This document shows, piece by piece, positions 5,800 through 6,049 of a stretch of DNA of 6,049 nt. This stretch comes from an uncultured Gemmatimonadota bacterium (GTDB lineage: Bacteria; Gemmatimonadota; Gemmatimonadetes; Gemmatimonadales; Gemmatimonadaceae). Position 1 is the first letter of the stretch. Each line of letters starts with the position of its first letter. Made by a program: the position numbers and the translations under genes. The DNA lies in NCBI GenBank assembly GCA_946479015.1, contig CAMLEQ010000245.1, positions 1-6,049 on the forward strand. The letters are read 5' to 3'. The notes below the pieces were generated by a model, which saw only the letters and a list, made by a program, of their open reading frames with translations, did no database searches and was not told where the DNA came from.

Positions 5800-6049
5800 T
5801 CTCGCGTCCCGGAGAGATGGGCGGCTCGGCGCGCGGCCCGGCCACCCGATCCAGCTCGCACGCCGCGCCGCCGCTGGGGACGCTCGCCGCCCGCGGGACG
5901 GAGCCCGGCGAGCCCGTCACGCAGGAAGCGCAGCTCACCGCCGGCGTGCACGTCACGCCGGGGCGCGCGTACGGCTTCTTCACCGACACCACGCTCTGCA
6001 TCGGGTGCAAGGCGTGCGAGGTGGCGTGCAAGCAGTGGAACAACCTGCC
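5796..6049 (+). CDS. fdhB: Formate dehydrogenase iron-sulfur (beta) subunit, 5' part
   Basis: This subunit carries the ferredoxin-type [4Fe-4S] clusters that take electrons from the alpha subunit towards the membrane partner. Only 84 residues are visible; the gene runs off the right edge. After a Ser/Ala/Pro-rich leader of about 58 residues comes AYGFFTDTTLCIGCKACEVACKQWNNL with the first cluster motif C68-x2-C71-x2-C74-x3-C78, typical of FdnH/FdhB-type beta subunits. ATG 5796 overlaps the alpha stop as ATGA and has GAGGAG (5783-5788) seven bases upstream. ATG 5817 is a possible alternative start that would remove seven residues. Overlap implies translational coupling in one operon. No Tat or signal sequence is seen. 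A NrfD/FdnI-type quinone-linked membrane subunit is expected downstream, from knowledge of this operon type. Confidence 0.93.
   Translation, partial: MISRPGEMGGSARGPATRSSSHAAPPLGTLAARGTEPGEPVTQEAQLTAGVHVTPGRAYGFFTDTTLCIGCKACEVACKQWNNL

Noticed and set aside
5690..6043. Minus-strand open frame with a poly-His stretch
   Set aside because: The His run is just the complement of the GATGGT repeat. The frame overlaps the FDH alpha end and the well-supported beta subunit start.
1..6049. CRISPR arrays, tRNA or rRNA genes, insertion sequences, phage genes
   Set aside because: I found no regularly spaced direct repeats of CRISPR size, no cloverleaf or rRNA-like sequence, and no transposase or integrase motif on either strand.

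Overview
The window is GC-rich throughout (roughly 70 percent by eye). Its strong third-position GC bias leaves long open frames on the opposite strand that are not genes. Together with the protein families present, this suggests a high-GC soil or aquatic bacterium. Gemmatimonadota is my first guess, with Myxococcota or an actinobacterial lineage such as Thermoleophilia as alternatives. No ribosomal or other marker gene fixes the taxonomy.

Left part (1-1089): the 3' end of an unrecognised gene (1-351) is followed after 11 bases by a small predicted four-helix membrane protein (363-707). Converging on them from the minus strand is a small STAS / SpoIIAA-like protein (727-1089).

Middle part (1090-2586): a divergent intergenic region of about 215 bases holds an AT-rich island, an imperfect dyad and a striking tract of five C5-6 runs. 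That tract reads as G runs on the minus strand, has G-quadruplex potential, and ends two bases before a start codon. Then comes a 383-residue protein (1305-2456) whose C-terminal half looks like a HEPN domain with an R-x4-H motif, the signature of many RNase toxins and defence proteins. Its N-terminal half I do not recognise. A 130-base gap with two potential hairpins follows.

Right part (2587-6049): this is the start of a respiratory formate dehydrogenase operon. The catalytic alpha subunit (2587-5799) is interrupted by an in-frame TGA at 3160-3162, exactly where the active-site selenocysteine sits. A SECIS-like hairpin follows at the same distance as in E. coli fdhF. The gene should therefore be read as one 1070-residue selenoprotein, not as two ORFs or a pseudogene. 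It ends in an unusual Asp-Gly tail encoded by GATGGT hexamer repeats and overlaps by ATGA the iron-sulfur beta subunit gene, which runs off the right edge. In this family a NrfD/FdnI-type membrane subunit usually follows. Formate would be oxidised at the Mo/W-bis-MGD centre of alpha, with electrons passing through the alpha [4Fe-4S] cluster to the beta clusters and then to a membrane quinone site.

The best candidates for something undescribed are the HEPN-like protein with its odd C/G-run leader, and the repeat-encoded tail on the selenoprotein. The formate dehydrogenase itself is a known family, but it is likely to be mis-annotated by software that treats TGA as stop.
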